From Blastobasis lacticolella (lineage: Eukaryota; Arthropoda; Insecta; Lepidoptera; Blastobasidae), in the NCBI GenBank assembly GCA_905147135.1, contig LR990061.1:9338026-9402025 (forward strand): DNA of 64,000 nt, read 5' to 3'. Made by a program: the position numbers and the translations under genes. The notes under the pieces were generated by a model. That model was not told where the DNA came from, ran no database searches, and saw only the letters and a program-made list of their open reading frames with translations. This document shows positions 54,025-63,850 of this stretch, one piece after another (position 1 is the stretch's first letter; each line of letters starts with the position of its first letter).

Positions 54025-54310
54025 GCCGCTTTCATAGTGCGTACGGCTAAGAAATGGAACACGTTGCCTGCGAGTGTGTTGAGTGTTCCCTGATCATTAT
54101 CGCCTGCACGCCTCAAGGCTACAGTGAATAGGCTGTTCCTAGGCAGGCACGCTCCGGCCGCATCGTAACGCCACATAGACATAAACATAGACATGATTTA
54201 TTTTGACATCACAAAAATCTATAAGCGTTTACATATAAAGAAAATTTTAGAACACTTCAACACATACACACAACACCCGGTGATATGGCGGTCAAATGCC
54301 GAGCTAGACT
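54025..54310 (+). mobile_element. LINE 3' end, family F, split by an insertion
   Basis: The reading frame VRTAKKWNTLPASVLSVFPDHY is the reverse-transcriptase tail. GGCCGCATCGT (54160) and GGTGATATGGCGGTCAAATG (54281) are adjacent in other copies. About 105 bases (54172-54278) ending in reverse AATAAATCATGTCTATGTTT are a later LINE-end insertion. Confidence 0.65.
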
Positions 54311-54469
54311 AAAAAGAAAGTATATGAATGAGTGAGAAACTTTATAATAATCTTTCAATTCATTTTTTGTAATTGCATGAAATATATGTTCTTTCAGTTT
54401 GCATACCAAGAGTAATTGGTTAAGGGTGTGTTACGAAACGATTTTACCATGTACCCAATAACCGTCTAC

Positions 54470-54733
54470 CACATCATCATCATCACAGCCCATGAACAGT
54501 CCACTGCAGGACTTAGGGCCTCTCCCACGAAAGGGGAGGTTATTGCCATAATCTCCACGCTTGGCAGGCGGGTTGGAGATCGCAGTGTTGTAAATATAAC
54601 AATGGAAAACGCTGCTGCCCGTTTTTCAGCCTACAGAGACTCTAGATCTTTGGTCTTGAAAACATAAGTCGCCTTGTACGACACCCCCTAGTGTAAGGGG
54701 TTGGTGCTATTCTGCCGGACACCACACGGCCGG
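54470..54733 (-). repeat. Family D repeat, full length
   Basis: One of the best copies: CATCATCATCATCACAGCCC to GCCGGACACCACACGGCC, in reverse. Confidence 0.75.
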
Positions 54734-54814
54734 CGAACACCAACAACCGTCTACCACATTTAATGCAAATAAAAATCGAATCTATTCTATTCCATTCTAT
54801 AATGAAAGTATCTA

Positions 54815-55065
54815 GAGCTCGTCTAATTTAAAATGACGCGCCCCACTATCGCATTAACGCACACAAGCAAGTTTAAAATATGGATGCAATACATATACAA
54901 ATGCCGTTGTAATTGGTCATTCAGTTGCCGGTAAGATTCAAACGTCGGAGCACGCACCGTTCATTGGCTCCCACACAGATGAAGTGTCGTTATTAATATT
55001 TGCACTCACACATCGAAATCAACTAACTAAGTAGTGGGGCGCGTCATCTTAGACTAGACGAGCTC
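54815..55065. mobile_element. MITE M1, copy 2 (TA-flanked)
   Basis: Inverted relative to 18665-18916, with the same 35-base terminal repeats (GAGCTCGTCTAATTTAAAAT) and TA on both sides (54813-54814, 55066-55067). It is 251 bp against 252 bp for copy 1. Confidence 0.85.
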
Positions 55066-55079
55066 TACCTGCCTACAAC

Positions 55080-55610
55080 TTTAACCACATATCTACTTTT
55101 AAAAGTTTACAACTACTACATTGACATCTACACAACCTTTATCGCCCGAGCCCCTTCACCGAAACAACCCCATGGCACATTACACGAAACATTCCCCATG
55201 ACATTTGCAACTTACAAAACGTTTTATAACCTTTCTAACTCTTTATTTGCATCTAAACGGGCAGCAGAATCGACAGGGGGTTATAAAAATGGGGAAATAA
55301 CCGCCTTGCGTTTGCAAAGGCCAATAAAACGGGGCACATTTGTCAGGGTCTGGATAAAGGGGCAGTTCCCGACGTCCTCGCAATAGGTAGCAGCTATCGA
55401 ACACCATTATTTTTCTCACATTCGAGATTTGGGATTTGGCGCGACACGGTGTGCGAACAAATCGTTCGCTTACAGTTTCCTTTTCTTATTTAGTTTCAGT
55501 CAGTTTCTTTCCCCTCTATGCCACGGTATATTTAGGTGATACTATTGTTAAAATTGCTACGAATAACAGTATTTAGTAGTACTACTCTACATTTTGGAGT
55601 CTACATACAT
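55080..55610. other. No recognisable gene; purine-rich block
   Basis: 55250-55380 is GC-richer, with AATAAAACGGGGCACATTTG and GGTTATAAAAATGGGG. The 62-codon frame here is not recognised. A conserved non-coding element is possible but unproven. Confidence 0.35.
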
Positions 55611-55614
55611 ACTA

Positions 55615-55866
55615 CGGTTGTGCCCGCGCGGTCGTGCGCACGAGGGCCCGGGAGCCTTGACCATGATCCAGGATTTTGGCAAATCAGATAATTACTTTGG
55701 AGCGACTGTCACTGACCTCCGTGACCCTGCTACCAGAAGAACCTGACAGATTGGATCACGGTTACACATTTAGTCACCTGAATGTGCATAACTCAAAAAT
55801 GAGTCATTGGCGGCAGTAGGATTCGAACCCGGTACCTCTTTTACCGGACATTAACACCAAGATCAT
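55615..55866 (-). mobile_element. SINE S1 joined head-on to an S1 tail
   Basis: A reverse S1 copy runs to GGATTCGAACCCGGTACCTCT (55840) and is followed directly by TTTACCGGACATTAACACCA AGATCATT, an S1 tail in forward orientation. The two pieces point in opposite directions. Confidence 0.65.
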
Positions 55867-55869
55867 TAC

Positions 55870-56335
55870 TATTATCTGAAAACTCAACAAAACCGATCCA
55901 AGAAGAACCATCAAAACAAATAAAACACACGGCTCCATTCAATCTCAGTAGCCTACATACGTTTTCGCTAACGAGCCGGCCAAAGTCTCCCGATTACATC
56001 GATAAGACGCCTGTGGACGGTTTTCCAATAAGAAATCTCAAAGAGCCATCCTGATTGACGTTGGTAATAACTTCCTTAGATTTTCCAATATCAGTCTGGC
56101 CGTCGGAATCGCTCCGTACAAAGTTATCAATTTTTTAATGGCCTACATCCGGCGGGCATCTGCCACAGTCTACTGGACTTTAATATTAGTTTTACAACCG
56201 CTTTACGATATGTTCGCAAGCTTCACTTTGATGTATGCAATTTGCGAGGAAGTCAGTGTGTCAGCAGTATTGGGTCTAGGTTATGCGGTCTTTAGGGGCG
56301 GAAAAATACCTTATTGCGGGAATTTCGCAGAGTAT
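55870..56335. other. No recognisable gene
   Basis: The 77-codon frame at 56138-56371 (AYIRRASATVYWTLILVLQPLYDMF) runs into a family D fragment. It contains hydrophobic stretches but resembles no family I know. Confidence 0.35.
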
Positions 56336-56344
56336 TCTATTTAC

Positions 56345-56440
56345 ATTGCGTTCTCCAACCCGCCTGCCTAGATTACGGCAATAACCTTCCGTTTCGTGGG
56401 CGAGGCCTGCAGTGGACTGTTATGGGCTGTGATGATGATT
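56345..56440 (+). repeat. Family D repeat, 3' part
   Basis: TCTCCAACCCGCCTGCCTAG to TATGGGCTGTGATGATGAT. Confidence 0.6.
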
Positions 56441-56479
56441 CTTTTCTATATACGCTGCTAAAGCCAGTTCCAGTGTCGA

Positions 56480-56600
56480 CCAGAAAATGTGCAGCTGCGT
56501 TTTCTGTTGATTTTTTATAACACTGCAATCTTCAATCCAACTGCCAACAGCGTGGAGATTGGAGATTCTATAGTAAGATGAAGAACGAGGTGACTGATCC
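56480..56600 (+). repeat. Diverged family D fragment
   Basis: AATGTGCAGCTGCGTTTTCT, ACACTGCAATCTTCAATCCA and GCGTGGAGATTGG retain the family D order at lower identity. Confidence 0.45.
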
Positions 56601-56604
56601 TAAT

Positions 56605-58370
56605 GATCACTAATAGATTATTATGGGTTGATCATGTGTTGCGAAACCAGAAAACAATGAATTCAATTTATAAATCCGCACGTTCACGGCATACGGCCTA
56701 ACAAGAAAGCCAAATAAAATGGCTGCCGAGGAAAATGGCGCGAACAGGGTCCCGTTCGAAAACTTTGAGCTAAATTGATTACGATCCGACCGGGATCAGT
56801 GTCTTTTGGAACACCTCCGGTGACAGGGATGGATCCAGGGACCGTCGTTTTAATTTACTCTAGGGATTGACATTTTCTCAGATTTCGCGTGTGACGTTTT
56901 CTTTCGCTCGTTAGCGTAGATATGTTTTGACAGTGTGGCTATTAAAGTATCTAGTAGTGTTTTGAAAGCATAGAAAACTTAAAATTTAGGTTTTATGTTT
57001 CAGTGAGCAAAACGTGAATATATTCTTTCCCATACCTACCCCAAATGGGCTGTCAATTTCAGTGGCGACCAAAGAGTTAAGTTTTCTTCTAGGGGAGGTT
57101 ATTGAACCTGCATTAGTTACACATATAGTCAAGAAATTTAGAACTTACGTGAACTATTGTCCTGTCAATGCAGTCCAATAGATTTTGCACTGTCACGCTT
57201 TTTCACGACGTTGCCACTTATTGAGTGCAATATCATGACGTGAATTCTCTTAGTCTCCAATTATAAGAATATAATCAGCACGTTAGCGATATTCACTCTA
57301 TTCTTGAGGAAGACCATATTTCCCACGTACAGGCGCGCTCATAAGTACTAGCTCACTTTTAGAAAAAATATTTTGTAGCTACATCCACTTACATTAAGTG
57401 CATTGTAGAATAAATGTAATTGGCTAAAAGTAGGGCACCAATGACTTATTCTTAAACTGCAGGTTTATTTATCAATTAAATGAAAATATATTATTTTATC
57501 ATATAACTTTTCAGAAAACAAAACAACTGTGACCTATAAAAACAAAACTGACAAAGTCATTTTGAATTGTAATAAAAAATAACTACAAACGAATTTTCAT
57601 TTTATTTTTATTTATAAATGTTTTAAATTTTATTCCCTTTCGAACAGTATGCTACATAGGTACTATAAAATGTTTTAAAAGGAATATGTATTTTAAGATG
57701 GTAATGGACTTACGAGCGCGACCGTACCTACAGTAAAAGTAAAAAAGTAAAAGGCGCGTAGGTTGCGTTCCCCGTGGATGAATTAGTTCTCAAATGCTAG
57801 AAATTAACACAAAAAAGTATTTTTAGGCATCCTACAGGGGTACAAAAGCAGATCAAAATCTGGTCCACGGACTACCTCTGCGGGAAAAATACTCAGCTTG
57901 TTATAACAAATTCGGCAACTTAATCAAGTGCTGTAGGCTCCAATTGATGCTAAACCTCCCTAACTTTGGCTCTGTCGTAAGTCGGTTCCCGATTAATAAT
58001 AGAATTACAGGGGTGTGTGCCTGGCTAATTCACTAATCCAAGCCCCCAGACCTACTTAGCACACTTAGGTCTTTGGGAATGCCTCTATTCTGTGTTAATT
58101 AATTCGGAACGGTAATACCCTCGATCCCTTTGACTCTGGACTTGAAAAGGATTGAGATTAGTCGGGACTAGCTTGCTACTGCGATTGTCTCCGCGACGAC
58201 TTGCAGAGGTAATATCTTCCTTTATAAATGCTTGGCTACTGAAGTAGTTTGAAGGAACTAACCTCGTAGCTTGTGACACTCAATATTGAGTCTATTCCTA
58301 AAATATACGGACGTGAATGTGTATGTATGTAGGTATACAACTAACCATTATAATCTACTCGGTAAGCGTA
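56605..58370. other. No recognisable gene or repeat
   Basis: Only short frames; no copy of the window's families. The 64-codon minus frame at 58085-58279 is unassigned. Confidence 0.4.
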
Positions 58371-58371
58371 G

Positions 58372-58530
58372 TGTAGGATGCCCTCCGGTCAGATGGAGTG
58401 ACGATTTGCGAAAGGCTGACGGTGTATGCTGGATACGGCAAGCTGAGGAGAGGATGCATTAGCATTTGGGGAGGCCTATGTCCATTGTCCAGCAGTGGAC
58501 TAGTATAGGCTGATGATTATTATTATTATT
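58372..58530 (+). pseudogene. RTE-like LINE 3' end (another subfamily)
   Basis: It reads (R)RPPVRWSDDLRKADGVCWIRQAEER, then frameshifts near GGCCTATGTCCATTGTCCAG-CAGTGGACTAGTATAGGCTG and ends (ATT)n after GATG. Confidence 0.65.
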
Positions 58531-58549
58531 ATCAACTGATCATTATAAT

Positions 58550-58672
58550 CTAGACGCCTTCAAGGATAGAATGAAGGCTGTTCTTAAACAGGTATGCTCC
58601 ATCATCGGCCGCATCGTCACTTGAGATGAGGTGAGATGACGCTCAAGTGCCTGGCTGGACTAATTATTAAAA
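58550..58672 (+). mobile_element. LINE 3' end, family F
   Basis: TCTAGACGCCTTCAAGGATA, TCGGCCGCATCGTCACTTGA, then CTGGCTGGACTAATTATTAA and an A-rich end. Confidence 0.65.
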
Positions 58673-58679
58673 AAAGAGA

Positions 58680-59100
58680 AAAACTTGCCCGCCTCTTTCT
58701 CATACTAACGTTTCTCATTAAGGGTGTCAGGGTTGGTGTTCTCACAGACCACGGGTAATACTGTATCGTTCACTTACATACAAGTTATCTTGTAATACCT
58801 ACAACACGATACCTAAACATGTTTCTTCGAGCCCTACGAGTAAGTCAACCCTTCCAGCCTCCAAGTTAACCGTTAAAATTTATTGTCTCTCGAAATTGAA
58901 TGCAAATTCGGCCACGGCGAGCCTGACATCCCGATGCCCGCAATTTAGACACGTTGTAAACAGCCTCGCGAATGGGTTAAGAAGGTTGGGTTCAGTTCCG
59001 AGCATCGCGGTTGTAACGCGCGGCTATCCGGCAACTACCGCCGCGCTGTCGTACTTTAACAGGATAGTCGGTACTCGGTAGTCGGTAGTGATCATCGTCA
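58680..59100. other. No recognisable gene; GC-rich patch
   Basis: 58900-59080 is GC-richer (GCCACGGCGAGCCTGACATC, CGCGGCTATCCGGCAACTAC) with a 61-codon frame of no recognised family. Confidence 0.35.
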
Positions 59101-59104
59101 TATT

Positions 59105-59190
59105 GGCGTCAATATTCCGGTTGGACTATCGCGCGAGAGGGCTAGGGGTCCGCCCTAGACAATGATACAAGATTTGGCAGATCAGATGGT
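59105..59190 (-). mobile_element. SINE S1, 3' fragment
   Basis: TTGGCGTCAATATTCCGGTT, GGGGTCCGCC and GATACAAGATTTGGCAGATC are the S1 tail in reverse. Confidence 0.65.
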
Positions 59191-59399
59191 AAAAAATGCC
59201 AAATTAGCGTTTCATATTCTGAAACATACAAAGGAAACTGAAAGTCCATCGCCTGTGTTCATGATATATGGAATAGCAATATTTGAGTTTTTTTTTCTTT
59301 TCATATTTTGTGTTAGAAACCTTTGTTCGTCATTTAGTGTAGATAGTGTTTAAGTTGACTCTCTGTACATGCCTGCTTTATCTAAGAACCTTCTACGAT

Positions 59400-59530
59400 G
59401 TCCGTTAAAATGGTTGTCTGGAAGAGATCGCTTTTAGCGATAAGACCGCCTTTGTACAATATTGTCTTACTGTAACTATGTTCTACTGTCCTTGTATGTA
59501 CAATAAAGAGTTATAAATAAATAAATAAAT
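59400..59530 (+). mobile_element. LINE 3' UTR with hairpin, family E
   Basis: GTCTGGAAGAGATCGCTTTT AGCGATAAGACCGCC, then TATGTACAATAAAGAG and (TAAA)n. The stem ATCGCT/AGCGAT spans 59427-59441 with loop TTT. Confidence 0.65.
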
Positions 59531-59696
59531 ACATATTAACTCTAATAATAAACACAAACTTATCTGATCTGGTGGCAAATACTGGACTGGAATTGTCATG
59601 TCAATGTGAACAACAGCGACGCTGGACATAAGCAAATTAATATGAATCATATAATGAAACGCTGATAACCTTTTTAGACCCCTAGCCCCCAGGCAA

Positions 59697-59955
59697 TTTA
59701 TAGTGGAGCGACTGCCATCTGTCCTTCGTGACCATGTAAATCGGGGAACCAGAGGGCCTATCGGCTATCTCAGTGGACAACTGAACTTGACATAAAAAAA
59801 TCTGACACTACTCTAATTTGGTAGACGCTATTGCCAGTTTTCAACGTAGATGACGTGGTGTAGAATTATCTAGTGTCAAATACAGTTGTCAACTGAGTTA
59901 GCCAAAAGCCGCGCAGATCAGATTTGATTATGGCTACACATTCAGTTGTCTGTGG
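59697..59955 (-). mobile_element. SINE S1 fragment split by a MITE
   Basis: The left part (AGTGGAGCGACTGCCATCTG to GGGGAACC) and right part (CAGATTTGATTATGGCTACA to CATTCAGTTGTCTG) belong together in S1. A 141-bp inverted-repeat element lies between them. Confidence 0.6.
59763..59903. mobile_element. MITE nested in SINE S1
   Basis: GGCTATCTCAGTGGACAACTG... at the left and ...CAGTTGTCAACTGAGTTAGCC at the right form inverted repeats of about 30 bases. The target duplication is unclear and there is no coding capacity. Confidence 0.65.
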
Positions 59956-60292
59956 TTGGATGCTTTGCGATAGTCGCCAGAGTCGCGCGTAACTGTCGCA
60001 ATGCTCGAAAGTGAACCTTTAGAAGGCGCCGCGTTTGGTATGCAACCCCTTTCGCGTTATCAATTTGTCGTGCCACTTTGCCTCGCTTGTAATTTTGTTT
60101 GGCGACTTCTGAATTTGGCTTTTTGGACAACATTTAGGCAGGAAATGTTGGGGAGTACTGGGAGGCTAAACGACATGATTAATTGTTTGCTCTGTAGAAG
60201 CAAATCATCTACATAACTTCACCGAAGTAGCTACTACATGGAAATTTGATATAATTTTAGTAAGCAATGTTCCTAAATTGAACATGAACTAC

Positions 60293-60425
60293 TTTTTTTT
60301 TATAAACCACTAGGGTGGCAAACAATGGTAACCAGTCTGTAGCAACTGCCTGATGGTAAGTAATCACAGCAGCCTATGGACGTTTGCAATAACAGACGTT
60401 TGCAATATCACCCACGCGTTACTTG
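60293..60425 (-). mobile_element. LINE 3' end, family A
   Basis: TTTTTTTATAAACCACTAGG, AACTGCCTGATGGTAAGTAA and GCCTATGGACGTTTGCAATA in reverse sense, with a small internal duplication of GACGTTTGCAATA. Confidence 0.6.
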
Positions 60426-60439
60426 CGTTAAAACACAAA

Positions 60440-60540
60440 ATCTTTGGAATAAAATAAATATATTGATTAATTGAGAATAACCTGTAAATCCTCCTAAATC
60501 ACGCAATGGATTTTGATGAAACCGCGCTGGCAAAAGCTAG
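60440..60540 (+). mobile_element. Helitron 3' part
   Basis: CACGCAATGGATTTTGATGA and CCGCGCTGGCAAAAGCTAG, followed by T, is a Helitron-type 3' end. The 5' end is not seen. Confidence 0.5.
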
Positions 60541-60544
60541 TCTT

Positions 60545-61110
60545 ACAATATAATCATGCGAATCCTACTCAGATCGTCAGTTGCATAATTTAAACAGATA
60601 CCCAGAAGCAGGTGTAGTTGGCACCACTCCAGCACTGTCTTACACCCTCGATACATCGCTGTGAAATAAATCTAGCGTCTGCCCCTATTAACTCTGCTAC
60701 TAAACGCTTCAGGTGTCTGAGATAAGTAATGTATAGTTTTACTGGTCCAAATTAATGTTACATTAATGCACGAGTGTGATATATATCAAGAGCGGGTAAA
60801 ATGTGGGTTATTTTCTTCTGATGTCGATAAAAGTCAAACTAACTTTTTTTTTAGGTAAATGGGTTATGTGCGAATATTGCTTGACTGCTACAAATTGTGA
60901 AGGCACGAGTGATCCCATCAAAGGCTAGTGAAATATGAGATGATTTTCTGATGAATGTCAAGATTACTTAAATCAATTTTTCAACTGTTATGACAGTCGC
61001 CTGTTACAAAGTACATAAAGCAACGCACCACTTATCGATACTGGTAAACACTGGATACTTATCTACACTATGTAGACCCTCTGTTGGTAGAGTATAGGTA
61101 TGCTTAAAAT
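60545..61110. other. No recognisable feature
   Basis: No supported ORF or repeat. Confidence 0.35.
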
Positions 61111-61114
61111 ATGC

Positions 61115-61350
61115 TTGGACAAATTCACACAGCGCCATCTAGCCCCAAAATAAGCAGGGCTTGTGTTATGGGTGCCAGAAAAATTATAAACTACTTATAT
61201 ATTTTAAAATATACACTTATTATACATAAAACACCCAGACACGTAACAGAAATTAAAATTCACCGTTTCAATTTCTAGCTGGCCGGGAATCGTATCCGAG
61301 ACCGTGGCAGACCGCAATATTAACCAACTGAACTACTCAGACCGTCATTT
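61115..61350 (-). mobile_element. SINE S2, full length
   Basis: Reverse copy from GGACAAATTCACACAGCGCC to the tRNA-like head GGCCGGGAATCGTATCC and GACCGTGGCAGACC. It is diverged. Confidence 0.75.
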
Positions 61351-61384
61351 ATAAATATACAATACATACTGTATTTATACTTTT

Positions 61385-61738
61385 TAGGAGCGTCGGTGAC
61401 CGAGTGGTTAAGTTATCCGACTCGTAAGCGAAAGATACCGGGTTCGAATACACTGCGGCTATGTACCAATGACTATTTTCTGAGTTATGTACATTAGGCG
61501 AATGTTAACCGATGCTCTTATGGTGAAGGAAAACATCGTGATGAAACCTGCAAATTCAGGCGACTGAACGTGTAACCATGATCTAATCTGCTCAGCTTAC
61601 CCTGGTATCAAGGTCACGGAGGACAGATGGCAGTTGCTTCACTGCCATTATCTGATCGCCAAACCCTGGATCATGGTCAAGGCGGACCCCGGACCCTTGC
61701 ACGCGAGAGTACAACCGGGACATTAACGCCAAGATGAT
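61385..61738 (+). mobile_element. SINE S1, full length
   Basis: A good reference copy: AGGAGCGTCGGTGACCGAGT, GACTCGTAAGCGAAAGATAC, box B GGGTTCGAATACAC, AACATCGTGATGAAACCTGC and ACATTAACGCCAAGATGAT. Confidence 0.85.
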
Positions 61739-61774
61739 AACGCCTCTTCCAGTCCAGTATTTGCCACCGTCAAT

Positions 61775-62030
61775 CAGCCGAAAGACGCCCACTGCTGAGC
61801 ATAGGCCTCCCCCAGAGATCTCCACAAAGGCCGCTCCTGTGCCTTCCGCATCCAGCTGGTACCTGCGATCTTTACCAGGTCGTCGGTCCACCTTGTCGGC
61901 CTACCCATGCTGCGTCTTCCGTTACGTGGTCGCCACTCCAGAACTTTACTACCCCATCGGCCATCTGTTCTTCACTTTAGCCTGGATATCCTTAGGGTTA
62001 TGTCGGTGACCTTGGTTCGCTTGCGGATCT
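61775..62030 (-). pseudogene. RTE-type LINE 3' end
   Basis: CAGCCGAAAGACGCCCACTG to TTCGCTTGCGGATCTTCTCA is the reverse of the RTE C-terminus seen at 33001-33300, with indels. Confidence 0.7.
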
Positions 62031-62039
62031 TCTCATTTT

Positions 62040-62755
62040 TTATTTGATCGCGCAACGAAACTTCAAGTAACCGGTATACAAACTTACTGTATTTTGCGGC
62101 CACAACATTATGCTGAGGATTGCTGCCATTTACGCTGGATGCCCACAAGAAATGCCACAGGGAACTGTTTTTTGCCCGTGCCTTTGCCGTGTTTTTTGTA
62201 CAGTTTTTTTGTGTTAAATATAATTGTATTGCAAATTATCACGTCGGCGTCCTTTGTAATAAATTTTTCTTTCTTTCTTTCTCTCTTTATTCTAGTTGTA
62301 AATAAAACTGGGCGCCCCATCCGTCGTATTACAAGCCGTGTAACGGCGTGTTCTGTAGCGTATCCCGATGCGATTAGTATCAATTTTGAGTCCAATTGGC
62401 GCGATTTATAGCGGCGACCGGTGTTGCCACATCGGGGTAGGGTGGCCATGGTGAGTCGGGATCGCGGACAGGATGGAATGGAAGGGCAATTTGTTTGCAA
62501 ATGGCGAAATGTGTTTAGGTGTTTCTAGAAAGACTTGCTCCAGTAGCGGCTGCATGGTGACTATTCGTGACTTGGGTACCACTAGGTAAGGTTTTAACAA
62601 ACCGACAAAAATTTCAGATAACCCTCGTACAAGTTTACTTAGGCTCAAATGGTTTATAAACTACAGAACCGATTTTAATGAAACAAACTAAGAACCGTCT
62701 CGATTAAACTGGCTTTCTAATATAGAAAAGCGCAAAGCAGCACCCAGCAGGCTTT
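62040..62755. other. No recognisable gene
   Basis: Overlapping frames on both strands (62094-62411, 62108-62500) have no family resemblance. A TTTCTTTCTTTCTCTC tract lies at 62268-62286. ACCGATTTTAATGAAAC at 62672 recalls the fragments at 9838 and 32470. Confidence 0.35.
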
Positions 62756-62759
62756 AAAG

Positions 62760-62990
62760 AGTCACGGCGCGTCTGGTGTCTGTTGAACCGAATAAGAACA
62801 GGCGTCGGAAACTGTGCGTACCTATGGCACAAATGGGGTTGGTCCTAGAAGGCGGCATGCCGGTGCGGCTACCCGAGCAGTCAGTAAACCACATAATATT
62901 TGAATGTCCGGATACCAAGTACAGCGGGCGGGATTTTCAGTCCCTTTCGGCCGAAGCTCTCGTCTACTTGACGAAAAGTAAATTGTAAAT
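62760..62990 (+). pseudogene. LINE C-terminal zinc-knuckle-like region
   Basis: Across two frames it reads NRIRTGVGNC-YLWHKWG..., then PEQSVNHIIFECPDTKYSG, the Cys/His-rich segment after the reverse transcriptase in R1/jockey-group LINEs. It is frameshifted and 5'-truncated. Confidence 0.6.
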
Positions 62991-63039
62991 TTAAGTAGTG
63001 GGAACTTAAAAGCCATACGATAAATAAATAAAACATAGA

Positions 63040-63440
63040 AAAACGTATCCAAATCGAACCATCTGTTTCGGAGCAGCGATGCCACAGAGAGCCACAGATA
63101 CACTGATACACACACGATAAACTTATAACACTCCACTTTATTCATCGGGGGTTAAAAATCACAAACAACTATGTGTAGTTAAATTGAAAACAGTTATTAT
63201 TTTATTAATTGTTTCTGAATAATTTTGATATTGACATTCACTTGCCTGTTCACGGCCTATCAAAATACTATTAGTAATACGGTCTAATTTTATAGGAATA
63301 ACTGTTTTCCATAGCACAGAATATACTGGTTTTGGAAGCAGGGACTCCACTATAACCTATATACAACCATATTATTATTACATATCCCGTAACTTACCAA
63401 TAAAAAATAAAACCATAAGATACGATATTAATACTAAATT
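63040..63440. other. No recognisable feature
   Basis: AT-rich; the 107-codon minus frame at 62822-63145 overlaps the LINE remnant antisense and is not credible. Confidence 0.35.
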
Positions 63441-63459
63441 ATCGCACAGTTTCGACATC

Positions 63460-63687
63460 GTGCTCAATGAAAATTATTATTCTCGACATTTACGTGAAAA
63501 TGAAGGCGATGTGACGCAACGTCTTATCATGCAGTTGCATTCAACCGTGAAACCCACGCGGGATTATGAAAAGGAAAAGAGACAGAAATTAGCCTTTGTG
63601 ACTAGGATATCAGGTATAAAAAATGCAAATACAGCTGCTAATTTAGCTGATTATGTGAGAAGATACTATTTGCGTTTTCACGACTAA
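63460..63687 (+). CDS. Unassigned small ORF, possible exon or transposon piece
   Basis: The 75 codons, starting at a TTG or CTC-ATG context near 63460 (first ATG at 63468), give a hydrophilic, Lys/Arg/Asn-rich product (RENEGDVTQRLIMQLHSTVK, EKEKRQKLAFVTRISGIKNA, ADYVRRYYLRFHD). It has mixed charge, no membrane segment and protein-like composition unlike the surrounding noise frames. I do not recognise the family. It may be an exon, a retrogene piece or part of a DNA transposon. Confidence 0.3.
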   Translation: MLNENYYSRHLRENEGDVTQRLIMQLHSTVKPTRDYEKEKRQKLAFVTRISGIKNANTAANLADYVRRYYLRFHD

Positions 63688-63759
63688 ACATTGGACTGAT
63701 GAACTTTTGAATAAAGTTCCTAGGAAATTGTGCCTGTCTGTCTATCTGCTTATTGAATT

Positions 63760-63850
63760 AATGAATTGTACAGCCAGTAGATATCGATAGCAACAGAGAA
63801 AACAACAGGCGAACTTATCGATTAAAGCTATTTCTTCCAAGCAACCTTAG
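63760..63850 (-). mobile_element. LINE 3' end, family E
   Basis: The minus strand reads TTGGAAGAAATAGCTTTAAT, CGATAAGTTCGCCTGTTG, and a diverged hairpin with four of six stem pairs kept. Confidence 0.5.

Noticed and set aside
14729..61738. tRNA-like heads with box A and box B as real tRNA genes
   Set aside because: None has a pairing acceptor stem, and each is followed by the same SINE core and tail.
62094..62500. Opposing 105- and 130-codon ORFs
   Set aside because: They overlap antisense, contain low-complexity stretches and match no family I know.
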